A stretch of DNA of 64,000 nucleotides from Bacteroidales bacterium (GTDB taxonomy: Bacteria > Bacteroidota > Bacteroidia > Bacteroidales > UBA932): assembly GCA_024699055.1 (NCBI GenBank), contig JAILQG010000053.1:1-64000 (forward strand). Direction: 5' to 3'. Below, one piece after another: positions 1 through 7,961 of this stretch (positions within the stretch are counted from its first letter, which is position 1; each line of letters begins with the position of its first letter). A program made the position numbers and the translations under genes. Below the pieces are notes generated by a model, which was not told where the DNA came from, did not search any database, and saw nothing but the letters and a program-made list of their open reading frames with translations.

Positions 1-983
1 GGGAGAGAATGAAGGTGATAACCAGCCGCGGATGGCGCATGCCCACGAAAAGGCAGGTCTGGGACTTCTTCCAGAAATACGACACCTCCGGCCTGTCCTT
101 CTTCGAAATGACGACCGGCCTCGCATTCTGGTGGTTCGCGAAGCAGAAAGTGGACATCGCAGTTATCGAGACCGGTCTCGGAGGGCTCCTCGACAGCACC
201 AACATCATCACTCCCGAGCTTTGCGTCATCACCTCCATCGGGCTGGACCACTGTGCGCTGCTCGGGAACACGAGGGCTGAAATCGCCGTCCAGAAGGCCG
301 GCATCTTCAAGAGCGGCGTGCCGGCCGTCGTCGCTGCGGAAGATCCCGAAACCGCCCCTGTCTTCCGAGCAAACGCGAAGGCCCTTGGCTGCCCCCTCAT
401 CTTCGCCGACCATGAACCGTCCCCCGTCGACGAGGACTCCATCCTCCCGCGGATGGACCTGCAGGGCCCGTGTCAGAGGCAGAATCTGAACACCGCCCTC
501 ATCGCGCTGAAAACGCTTGGATACGCTCCCGACATTCCCGCCATTGAAAAAACGGCAAAAAGGACCGGGCTGCGCGGCAGGTGGGAGGTCCTATGCAAAA
601 AGCCCAGGGTAATATGCGACATCGGGCACAACCCCCCGGCGCTTCAGCTCAATTTCAGCCGGCTGGCCGCCATGGTGCGGAACAAGCTTATCATAGTCTA
701 CGGAATCATGGCGGACAAGGACCTCGAAGGGATAGCCCCGCTCATGCCAGCCGACGCCGCCTACATCCTGGTTTCGCCCGACACGCCCCGCGCCATGCCG
801 CATCACACGCTGTTCCAAAAACTCTCCCGTCTGCGGCCCGGCCTCAACCTGAGGGAAGCCCCCTGCGTGGCCGACGGAATAACGTTGGCACTGTCCCTGG
901 CAGGCCCCAGGGACCTGGTTTATATCGGTGGCTCTACTTTTGTAGTTACTGAAGCCATCACATATTTCGACAACTTGCAATAG
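1..983 (+). CDS. folC: Bifunctional folylpolyglutamate/dihydrofolate synthase, 5' truncated by window edge
   Basis: FolC adds glutamate to dihydropteroate or folates using ATP in the cytosol. The visible part carries the Mur-ligase-like central signature VIETGLGGLLDSTNIITP, then ITSIGLDHCALLGNT and QKAGIFK, and the C-terminal ligase-domain motif ICDIGHNPPAL that corresponds to DGAHN. The reading frame is open upstream of the ATG at 9 (Glu-Arg at 3-8 continue the family pattern before MKVI), so that Met is internal. Roughly the first 100 residues, including the P-loop, lie outside the window. It ends only 4 nt before the alpha-2-macroglobulin gene, so the two may be co-transcribed. The family call is confident; the true start cannot be seen. 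Confidence 0.93.
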   Translation, partial: ERMKVITSRGWRMPTKRQVWDFFQKYDTSGLSFFEMTTGLAFWWFAKQKVDIAVIETGLGGLLDSTNIITPELCVITSIGLDHCALLGNTRAEIAVQKAGIFKSGVPAVVAAEDPETAPVFRANAKALGCPLIFADHEPSPVDEDSILPRMDLQGPCQRQNLNTALIALKTLGYAPDIPAIEKTAKRTGLRGRWEVLCKKPRVICDIGHNPPALQLNFSRLAAMVRNKLIIVYGIMADKDLEGIAPLMPADAAYILVSPDTPRAMPHHTLFQKLSRLRPGLNLREAPCVADGITLALSLAGPRDLVYIGGSTFVVTEAITYFDNLQ

Positions 984-987
984 CACC

Positions 988-3900
988 ATGAAAACTGTAT
1001 TACCATTACTTATGACACTCTCGATCATTCCCTTCCTTACCGCATCTTCCCACGCAGCGGACAACGACGGCCATAAGCTGTCGAAAGAATGGAAGGAATA
1101 CCGTACAGCCATGGATCAGGACAAGCCGAAAGATGCCATCAAAGCGCTGGAAGCGATTAAGAAGGAAGCATCCAGACAGCACCTGACATGGGACTACTAC
1201 GATGCTTGCGACAAGTTCAAGGAGGTCAGGGTCAGGACCAACTGGAAACTGCGTGATTCGCTTGAAAGCGCTTTCCGCAAGGAAATCAACGATTTCGGAG
1301 AACCGGTAGCGATCTATTACATGCGTCGGAACACCTACCGGAACGATCTCCTGGATCACATCCTCGCCAATGAAAAGAAGCTGAAGAGTTCGAAGAATAC
1401 CGAATTTTGGACAAGGGACTGGAAACTCAGCCACTACAAGTTTTCCGATGCGCTCAAACCGCTTCTCAAAAGCGACTGGGACTATGTGCTGTGGAGCCTG
1501 TTCCCCCAAAGCAAAATGAAGGAGGAATACGGTTCGTATCCGCTGAACGCATTCGTGGAATATCAGACGCTCGTGGAAAAGAACGACGACGGGACCCTTC
1601 TCGAGGCCTTCGCCAAAAAGTATTCCGGCACCGCCGCGGCTCTCATGGCCGAAGAGGATCTCCTGCGGAAGGAATTCCACCGGCTGGACGGCAATAAAGC
1701 GTCCACATCCGACCAGTTCATCGCCTTCAGGGAAAAATGCGACGCCCTCGTGAAACGGGGCAAGGCCTTCACCGGGGACGAGAAAGTCATCGCGGACTGC
1801 TGCGACGATGCCGCCGACCTAATCAGCCAGATGGACTCCAAGAGCCTGAGTTTCGATGTGGAAGACAGCGCCATGAACTTCGAGTTCAAGAATCTTGAAT
1901 CCGTCAGGATACAGGTGCTGAAAGACGGTTCGAAGGTTTGGGAAAAGCTGCTCGCCAATCCCAAGAAGAGCTACTATGTCAAGGACGCCCTCCGCATCGA
2001 TCTTCCCGACCTCGCGGACGGAGTCTACAAGATAAAATGCACCGCCTCCGGCATAGAAGACGAAACACAGGAGTGGACCAAATATACGATTTCCGCATCG
2101 AGCCGCTGGAACGCCGACGGCCTCGGTATCTGGGCTGCGGACTTCAAGAGCGGAGAACCCTTCGCCAAGGTGGACGTGGAAGTAATCAAAAACGGGAAGG
2201 TGACGAAGACCCTGAAGGACTTCAAACTCGACGGGTACACCAATCTTCCCGCCGACGTTTCCAACTATATTTCAAAGGAGTCGTGCTCTCTGCGCCTGCG
2301 CAACGGCAGCAGGGCATCCAGGGAGGTCCACGTCGGCGGCTATTATGCCGACGACCTCGAAGACAGGGCCCGCCAGCACTGCATCATCCTAACCGACCGT
2401 TCGGCTTTCCAGCCCGACGAGACCGTGTTCTTCAAGGCTGTCCTGTACCGCGGGCGTTACACCATCAAGGCCAATGAAGCCGGGGAGAAGATAACCGCTG
2501 TCCTGAAGGACCCCAAGGGCGACGAACTCGAGCGTCTGGAGCTGACGACCAATGAAAACGGCAGCGTAGCCGGCTCATTCGTGCTCAGGAGGACCGAGCG
2601 CAACGGGCAGTACAGCATAGAGATCCTTCGGAACGGCATCGTCGAAGGTAGGAAAAACGTATTGGTGGACGATTTCGTCCTTCCTACCTTCGACCTCACC
2701 TTCGACAAGATGCCGGATCTGCACTATCCGGTCGATTCGGTAACGGTCAAGGGTACCGCCATGGCCTATTCCGGGCATTCCCTGAACGGCGCCAGAATAA
2801 CGTATTCGGTCACCCACAATGGTGTTGAATGCGCTTCCGGGAATCTTACCCTCGAAAAGAACCGCTTCGCCTTCACCTTCCCGGTAGTGGCGGAAAGCAC
2901 CCGCTGGGGCGCCCACTACGCCGTCAGCGTAAGGGTTACCGACGTCACCGGTGAAACCATGGACTTCGAGAAATGGGTATTCATCACGGGTGAACGGAGA
3001 CCCGAATACGACGTTGACTATTATTTCAAGGATATTTCTGCCAAGGACGGCAGCGACCTGGCCATAAAGGCTGTGGCAGGAAAGAAAGTGACCTGGGCGG
3101 CGGTGGAACTCTACGGAACCGGTGACAAGCTGCTGGAAAGGAAAGTGATACGCTTCGCCCCGCAGGGTGACGACTACGCCACGGCAGAGGTCAGGTATCC
3201 GTATCTGGACAGCTATCCCCAGACCCTGTCTCTTCAGATCGTCTATTTCCAGAACAAGCACACCTATACCTACAGTGTGCACAGGAGCCGCGAGAACCAC
3301 GCACAGGACATGCCGCTGAGCTTCGAGCGCTTCCTCGACACCACCTCTCCCGGCGCCCACTACACATTTACCATCAAGACCGGTCCCGGAGCGGAAGTGG
3401 CGGCCACCATATTCGACAAGAGCACCGAGCGTTTCATGCCCAACAACTGGGTATCGGTCGAATCAGACCCGTGGCCCGTCCCCTACATTTCGTACAACAA
3501 CTATCCTGGCGTGGACGAGGGCCGTCACGAATATGTCAGGAGGTACGGCGGAAACGTGCTCATGAGCAAGAGCGCCGGCATGGTTGAAGATTCCTATATG
3601 ATGGTGGAAGAGGTTGCCGCCGAGGCTCCCATGGCCGATTCCGCAGCCGGAGCTCCCGAAGCGGAAGACATCCCCATCCGCGAGGATTTCGCCACCACGA
3701 TAGCCTGGGAGCCCTTCCTCAAGGCAGATAAGGACGGCACGGTGCAGTTCAGCTTCACCAATGCCGACAAGCTTTCCACCTTCTTCGTGCAGCTGTTCTC
3801 GCACGACAAGGACATGCGGAACGAAACCCTCAGGCGCGAAATGGTGGTTACCATTCCTGTTAAGGTAAGCCTGGTGGAACCCAAGTTCATCTATGAAGGG

Positions 3901-5670
3901 GACAAGTGGAACGTTCGCGTGGGGCTGTCCAGCACCCTCATCGGCGATGCCGACGGCACGCTTCAGGTGGATTTCATCAACGGTGCGTCCTACAAGACCG
4001 GTCCCGTGCTCTCCACTTCCTCCAAGACGGTCAAGGTGCCGGGAGGCGGCTCATGCAGTTTCGACTTCCCTGTCACCGCACCTGCCGTAGACGTCCTCGG
4101 TCTCAAAATCACCTTCAAGCCCACGACCCTTCCGATAGGCTCGGATGCGGTATTCGTAACCGTTCCCGTCCGCAAGGCCGAGCAGACGCTTACCGAATCC
4201 CATTCCGGCGTGCTTCTCCAGGGCACATCGGCACAGGAACTGGAAGCTTCGCTGAGAAAAATGTTCGTGAACATCCCGGGCGACAAGGCAAGCCTGCGCG
4301 ACATTTCCATCCTCGACATGATACGCGAAGCCCTGCCGGAAAGGATTACCCCCGATGCAGAAAACGCGATATCGCTTTCCGAAGCGCTCTATGCCAAATC
4401 GCTCTGCGACAGGCTCGGGCAGGAGGTGGAATTCGACGACGAAGGCATTGCCGCCAAACTCCTCGCCCTCCAGGGCGAAGACGGCGGATTCTCGTGGTTT
4501 GCAGGGATGTCGTCCTCGCCCATGGTCACCACAATCGTACTGGAAAGGATGAAAGGTCTCGGCATCATAGACGAAGAAGCGGCAGTCCATTTCCTTGACC
4601 GCGAATTCTTCGAGTCGGGCAATTCGAAGCGCTGGTGGTATTGCGGCATCAGCATGCAGCAGTACCTGTATGTCCGCAGCCTCTTCCCGGAGGTGAGCTT
4701 CAGCGAAAAGACAACCAGGGACTTCCGCAAGAGCGTGCGCGCATATCTCGTCCCCTCGAAGGAACGCGGCCTGAACGGCTGGCTCTTCGCCAAGACCAGG
4801 CGCCTCGCCACGCTCAAGAACCTCTCCGAACTCGAAGGCGGCACTTCCCTCGCCCGCGCCATGGGCATAAGGCTGATGGCCGCAGGCAGGCTGAAGAGGT
4901 CCCTTAAGGCAGATGTGGAATCGCTCGTACAGTATGCCGAACCCCACAATGGCGGCGGCATCTACTATCCCAATCTGGTGATGCCCTGGAGGGGCCTGCT
5001 CGAAACCGAGCTCTACGCTCACAGCAGGCTCTGCAACCTCCTGGCAACCAGCGGATACAACGATATTTCAGACGGAATCAGACTGTGGATAATGCTTCAG
5101 AAGGAGACCCAGCACTGGGAGGACGATCCCGGCTACATCGAAGCCATAGCATCTGTGATGGACGCTTCGCAGGCGGTGCTCGACACCAGGGTCCTGGCGC
5201 TCAGCGCGGTTTACTCCAAGCCCTTCAGCGAAATCATCGCCACCGGCAACGGAATGGCTATCAACAGGGAGCCCCTCGAATACAGCAAACCTTCCGGAGG
5301 ATGGTACTATCGCGGTTCCGTTTCCGGCGGCCCCGCCGATTCACTGAAGGTCGGCGACCGCATCCGGATAAGGTGGTCCATCAAGAACGAAGAGAACCGC
5401 AGCTTCGTCCGCATCACCCTTCCGCACAATGCGGGCCTCGTGCCTGTCGACCAGACCTCCGGCTACCGCTACGGATGTTACCGCAGCGTGCTTGCCGACC
5501 GCATCGAACTCTGGTATGAGAGCTATCCCGAAGAGAATACGGAAGTATACGAAGAGTACTACGTTACCAGATCGGGCGCCTTCCAGTGCCCCGCCGCAGT
5601 GGTGGAGAGCCTGTATGCCCCGCACTACCGCGCCAACACGGCCGCGCCGCAAACTCTCGAGATAGAGTAA
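988..5670 (+). CDS. Alpha-2-macroglobulin family protein, very large, thioester motif missing
   Basis: This 1560-residue exported protein starts with a signal peptide (MKTVLPLLMT...SSHA, about 23 residues). Tandem macroglobulin-type beta domains follow, including the MG2-type stretch around residue 470 (ILTDRSAFQPDETVFFKAVLY). An acidic Ala-rich linker near residues 870-900 leads into the A2M core (EDFATTIAWEPFLKADKDG) and the alpha-helical toroid (LLALQGEDGGFSWFAGM). Bacterial A2Ms are periplasmic protease traps, and thioester types carry a CxEQ motif ahead of the toroid. Here the equivalent stretch reads DMIREALPERITPDAENAIS and has no Cys or Gln pair, so covalent trapping is unlikely. It directly follows folC and meets the next gene tail to tail with no spacer. 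No pbpC neighbour is present. Confidence 0.9.
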   Translation: MKTVLPLLMTLSIIPFLTASSHAADNDGHKLSKEWKEYRTAMDQDKPKDAIKALEAIKKEASRQHLTWDYYDACDKFKEVRVRTNWKLRDSLESAFRKEINDFGEPVAIYYMRRNTYRNDLLDHILANEKKLKSSKNTEFWTRDWKLSHYKFSDALKPLLKSDWDYVLWSLFPQSKMKEEYGSYPLNAFVEYQTLVEKNDDGTLLEAFAKKYSGTAAALMAEEDLLRKEFHRLDGNKASTSDQFIAFREKCDALVKRGKAFTGDEKVIADCCDDAADLISQMDSKSLSFDVEDSAMNFEFKNLESVRIQVLKDGSKVWEKLLANPKKSYYVKDALRIDLPDLADGVYKIKCTASGIEDETQEWTKYTISASSRWNADGLGIWAADFKSGEPFAKVDVEVIKNGKVTKTLKDFKLDGYTNLPADVSNYISKESCSLRLRNGSRASREVHVGGYYADDLEDRARQHCIILTDRSAFQPDETVFFKAVLYRGRYTIKANEAGEKITAVLKDPKGDELERLELTTNENGSVAGSFVLRRTERNGQYSIEILRNGIVEGRKNVLVDDFVLPTFDLTFDKMPDLHYPVDSVTVKGTAMAYSGHSLNGARITYSVTHNGVECASGNLTLEKNRFAFTFPVVAESTRWGAHYAVSVRVTDVTGETMDFEKWVFITGERRPEYDVDYYFKDISAKDGSDLAIKAVAGKKVTWAAVELYGTGDKLLERKVIRFAPQGDDYATAEVRYPYLDSYPQTLSLQIVYFQNKHTYTYSVHRSRENHAQDMPLSFERFLDTTSPGAHYTFTIKTGPGAEVAATIFDKSTERFMPNNWVSVESDPWPVPYISYNNYPGVDEGRHEYVRRYGGNVLMSKSAGMVEDSYMMVEEVAAEAPMADSAAGAPEAEDIPIREDFATTIAWEPFLKADKDGTVQFSFTNADKLSTFFVQLFSHDKDMRNETLRREMVVTIPVKVSLVEPKFIYEGDKWNVRVGLSSTLIGDADGTLQVDFINGASYKTGPVLSTSSKTVKVPGGGSCSFDFPVTAPAVDVLGLKITFKPTTLPIGSDAVFVTVPVRKAEQTLTESHSGVLLQGTSAQELEASLRKMFVNIPGDKASLRDISILDMIREALPERITPDAENAISLSEALYAKSLCDRLGQEVEFDDEGIAAKLLALQGEDGGFSWFAGMSSSPMVTTIVLERMKGLGIIDEEAAVHFLDREFFESGNSKRWWYCGISMQQYLYVRSLFPEVSFSEKTTRDFRKSVRAYLVPSKERGLNGWLFAKTRRLATLKNLSELEGGTSLARAMGIRLMAAGRLKRSLKADVESLVQYAEPHNGGGIYYPNLVMPWRGLLETELYAHSRLCNLLATSGYNDISDGIRLWIMLQKETQHWEDDPGYIEAIASVMDASQAVLDTRVLALSAVYSKPFSEIIATGNGMAINREPLEYSKPSGGWYYRGSVSGGPADSLKVGDRIRIRWSIKNEENRSFVRITLPHNAGLVPVDQTSGYRYGCYRSVLADRIELWYESYPEENTEVYEEYYVTRSGAFQCPAAVVESLYAPHYRANTAAPQTLEIE

Positions 5671-6246
5671 TTAATCCTCCCTGCCGGCCGCATAAAGGCC
5701 GTCGTAACCCGGAATTGCATGCCCGGTGCTCTTCAGAAGGGCCCGGGCATCCTTGTCGAAGGCCAGCACCCGGAGGTCGGGAGTGACGGCGGCGTACATG
5801 TCGTCCACCTTCACCTTGCCCCCTTCCGCATTGACGGCTTCGCCGCTCAGCTTGTAGATGAGCACAATGACGCTGTCAGACTGCGAAGCGCGGGCGGAGG
5901 CTATCTCCTCCAGGCCTTTCAGCCTTTCGCGGTCCTTGGCTATGTCGGCCTCCTTCCTCGCGGCATTCTGCACCAGACCACGGGACCTGTAATCCACGAG
6001 GAATTCTTCGTTTTTCCTGATACGCAGATTGATTGCGTTATTGCGGCGCTCGAGTTCTTCGCCGAGCTTGACAGAGCCGGTCTGCTCGATCTGGTATATC
6101 TTTACCTTTTCGGAAGCGCCTCCGACCGTCTCGGCTATCGCCGACTTGACGGCCTGCCCAAGGGCCGCCTCGGAGGAATCCCTGTTACCGCAGGCTGCAA
6201 GCGCAAGTCCGACGACCGAGGCTATGATGATTTTCCTGGTATCCAT
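5671..6246 (-). CDS. Small predicted lipoprotein with helical/coiled-coil middle, function unknown
   Basis: This 191-residue protein starts at MDTRKIIIASVVGLALAAC, a type II signal peptide with lipobox LAAC, so it is probably lipid-anchored. The ORF track start 12 codons upstream is not supported because it would run through the promoter box. Residues about 60-120 are rich in Glu, Arg, Lys and Ala (GEELERRNNAINLRIRKNEE) and look helical, possibly coiled coil. The C-terminal part is compact (DSVIVLIYKLSGEAVNAEGG) and ends with a conserved-looking GYDGLYAAGRED. No family is recognised. Its stop abuts the stop of the alpha-2-macroglobulin gene, and its start lies 5 nt from a TAACTTTGA box that is divergent to truB. 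Confidence 0.72.
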   Translation of the reverse strand: MDTRKIIIASVVGLALAACGNRDSSEAALGQAVKSAIAETVGGASEKVKIYQIEQTGSVKLGEELERRNNAINLRIRKNEEFLVDYRSRGLVQNAARKEADIAKDRERLKGLEEIASARASQSDSVIVLIYKLSGEAVNAEGGKVKVDDMYAAVTPDLRVLAFDKDARALLKSTGHAIPGYDGLYAAGRED

Positions 6247-6251
6247 GTCTG

Positions 6252-6260
6252 TCAAAGTTA
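6252..6260 (-). promoter_or_regulatory. -7 promoter element TAACTTTGA for the small lipoprotein
   Basis: Read on the minus strand the sequence is TAACTTTGA, a match to the Bacteroidetes TAnnTTTG box. It ends 5 nt before the ATG at 6246, so the transcript should have almost no leader. It is back to back with the truB box at 6272-6280. Confidence 0.55.
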
Positions 6261-6271
6261 AGGAATAATCG

Positions 6272-6280
6272 TAAATTTGC
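6272..6280 (+). promoter_or_regulatory. -7 promoter element TAAATTTGC for truB
   Basis: Perfect TAnnTTTGC box. The candidate start codons at 6283 and 6286 follow 2 and 5 nt after it, so transcription should begin at or next to the ATG. Confidence 0.6.
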
Positions 6281-6282
6281 AA

Positions 6283-7131
6283 ATGATGAGCGCATTCACT
6301 GCATACAGGGGGGCGGTCCTGACAGATAACATAGAAGATTATCCCGAAGGCATCATCCTGCCCATAGACAAGCCTTACAGATGGACGTCAGCTGATGTCA
6401 TCCGCAAGGTCAAGTGGATGGCAATCAAACACTTCCACAAGAAAAACCTGAAGGTTGGCCATGCCGGCACGCTCGACCCGCTGGCAACCGGCGTGCTTCT
6501 GGTCTGCATCGGCAAGGCCACCAAACTGGCCGACGAACTACAGAAGTCGCCGAAACAATACATTGCCGGAGTCGCCTTCGGCGCCACCACTCCCTCCTAC
6601 GATCGCGAAAAGGAAATCGACGCCACATACCCGCTGGACAGGGTTTCGCAGAAGAGCATCGAAGAACTGCTGCCGCGCTTCATCGGCGAGCAGGACCAGA
6701 TTGCTCCCCTTTTCAGCGCAAAGAGCGTGGACGGGATGCGGGCATACGAAATGGCCCGCAAATTATACAAGGCCGGCAAGCCGGTGGACAGCTCGGTACT
6801 GCAGTCGTCCAGGATTTCGATATACGACCTGAAACTCCTCGATTATCATCTGTCCGATTCGTCTGCAGGCATGGACACGGCAAGCCCTACCGATGGAGCG
6901 TCCGGCAGGATCAACGTGAACAGCATCGAAGGACACACCCTGGCCATTGCCGACATTCTGGTAGACTGCAGCAAAGGCACCTACATAAGGGCGCTCGCCC
7001 GCGACCTCGGCGAGGCGCTCGGCAGCGGGGCGTTCCTTTCCAGCCTGCGCCGCACCCGCAACGGCGGGATCCGTGTGGAAGACGCCCTCACGATGGACGA
7101 CATTGCGGGCATCCTGCGGCCGGATAGATAG
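6283..7131 (+). CDS. truB: tRNA pseudouridine(55) synthase TruB
   Basis: TruB isomerises U55 in the T-loop of tRNAs. The motif KVGHAGTLDPLATGVLLVCI holds the catalytic aspartate at about residue 65, and the N-terminal ILPIDKPYRWTSADV plus the later DILVDCSKGTYIRALARDLG are TruB signatures. The protein is 282 residues, somewhat short of forms with a C-terminal PUA domain. The track start at 6277 is a TTG inside the promoter box, so ATG 6283 (or 6286) is preferred. Its position only a few bases after the promoter suggests a leaderless mRNA. The SGNH hydrolase follows after 17 nt. Confidence 0.96.
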   Translation: MMSAFTAYRGAVLTDNIEDYPEGIILPIDKPYRWTSADVIRKVKWMAIKHFHKKNLKVGHAGTLDPLATGVLLVCIGKATKLADELQKSPKQYIAGVAFGATTPSYDREKEIDATYPLDRVSQKSIEELLPRFIGEQDQIAPLFSAKSVDGMRAYEMARKLYKAGKPVDSSVLQSSRISIYDLKLLDYHLSDSSAGMDTASPTDGASGRINVNSIEGHTLAIADILVDCSKGTYIRALARDLGEALGSGAFLSSLRRTRNGGIRVEDALTMDDIAGILRPDR

Positions 7132-7148
7132 TAATTAAATTGATCGAT

Positions 7149-7961
7149 ATGAATCGTATTGCCAAAGCATTCACTGCAATTATCCTGTTCTGCTTCGCAG
7201 TTTCCGCACAGGCACAGAACGTCACACACCCCTGGCAGGGAAAAAGAGTCGCCCTTTTCGGGGACTCGATCACCGATCCCGGCCTCGGCCGGTCGTGGGG
7301 CATCACACAGTACTGGGGCCACCTTCAGGAATGGCTCAATCTCGACATCTACAACTATGCAGTATCAGGAAAGGAATGGGACGATATTCCCCGCCAGCTG
7401 GGCAAACTGCAGGAGGAGCACGGGCAGGAAGTCGATGCCATCGTCATTCTGATGGGGACCAACGATTATAATATGGCTGTCCCCACCGGACAGTGGTTCA
7501 CGGAAGTGGATGAATACATTCTGGCCGGGACCGACATGCAGGAGCCCGCTACCATGCAACTCCGCAGGCGCAGGATCCCGGTGATGGACAATTCGACGGT
7601 GAAAGGCCGCATCAACATAGCCATGAGCCTTATCAAGAAGGCTTATCCCCGTTGCCCGGTAGTACTCCTGACTCCCCTGCACCGGGGCTGGTTCCGCGTG
7701 AGCGAAGGGAATGTCCAGCCTGAAGAAAGCTACCAGAACCGCGCCGGAGAGTATCTGGATGCATATGTAGACGCGGTCAAGGAGGCCGGGAACATATGGT
7801 CGGTCAACGTGGTGGACCTTCATGCCCTGAGCAACATGAACCCTCTCTACAACCAGGAATTCTACTACGGTGGAGAGAATGACCACCTCCACCCCGGCAA
7901 AGAAGGCAATCTCCGCCTGGCAAAAGTGCTGTATTATCAGTTCCTTACGATCGCCCTCTAG
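7149..7961 (+). CDS. Secreted SGNH/GDSL-family esterase or acylhydrolase
   Basis: This 270-residue protein has an N-terminal signal peptide (MNRIAKAFTAIILFCFAVSAQAQ). The SGNH blocks are present: block I VALFGDSITDPG with nucleophile Ser at about residue 40, block III VILMGTNDYN, and block V ENDHLHPGKEG with the Asp-His pair. The family hydrolyses ester bonds on sugars, lipids or peptidoglycan substituents in the periplasm; the substrate cannot be read from sequence. ATG 7149 was chosen over the track TTG at 7140 because it opens directly into the signal peptide. It follows truB by 17 nt, and its TAG overlaps the stop codon of the convergent barrel gene inside a CTAG. Confidence 0.88.
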   Translation: MNRIAKAFTAIILFCFAVSAQAQNVTHPWQGKRVALFGDSITDPGLGRSWGITQYWGHLQEWLNLDIYNYAVSGKEWDDIPRQLGKLQEEHGQEVDAIVILMGTNDYNMAVPTGQWFTEVDEYILAGTDMQEPATMQLRRRRIPVMDNSTVKGRINIAMSLIKKAYPRCPVVLLTPLHRGWFRVSEGNVQPEESYQNRAGEYLDAYVDAVKEAGNIWSVNVVDLHALSNMNPLYNQEFYYGGENDHLHPGKEGNLRLAKVLYYQFLTIAL

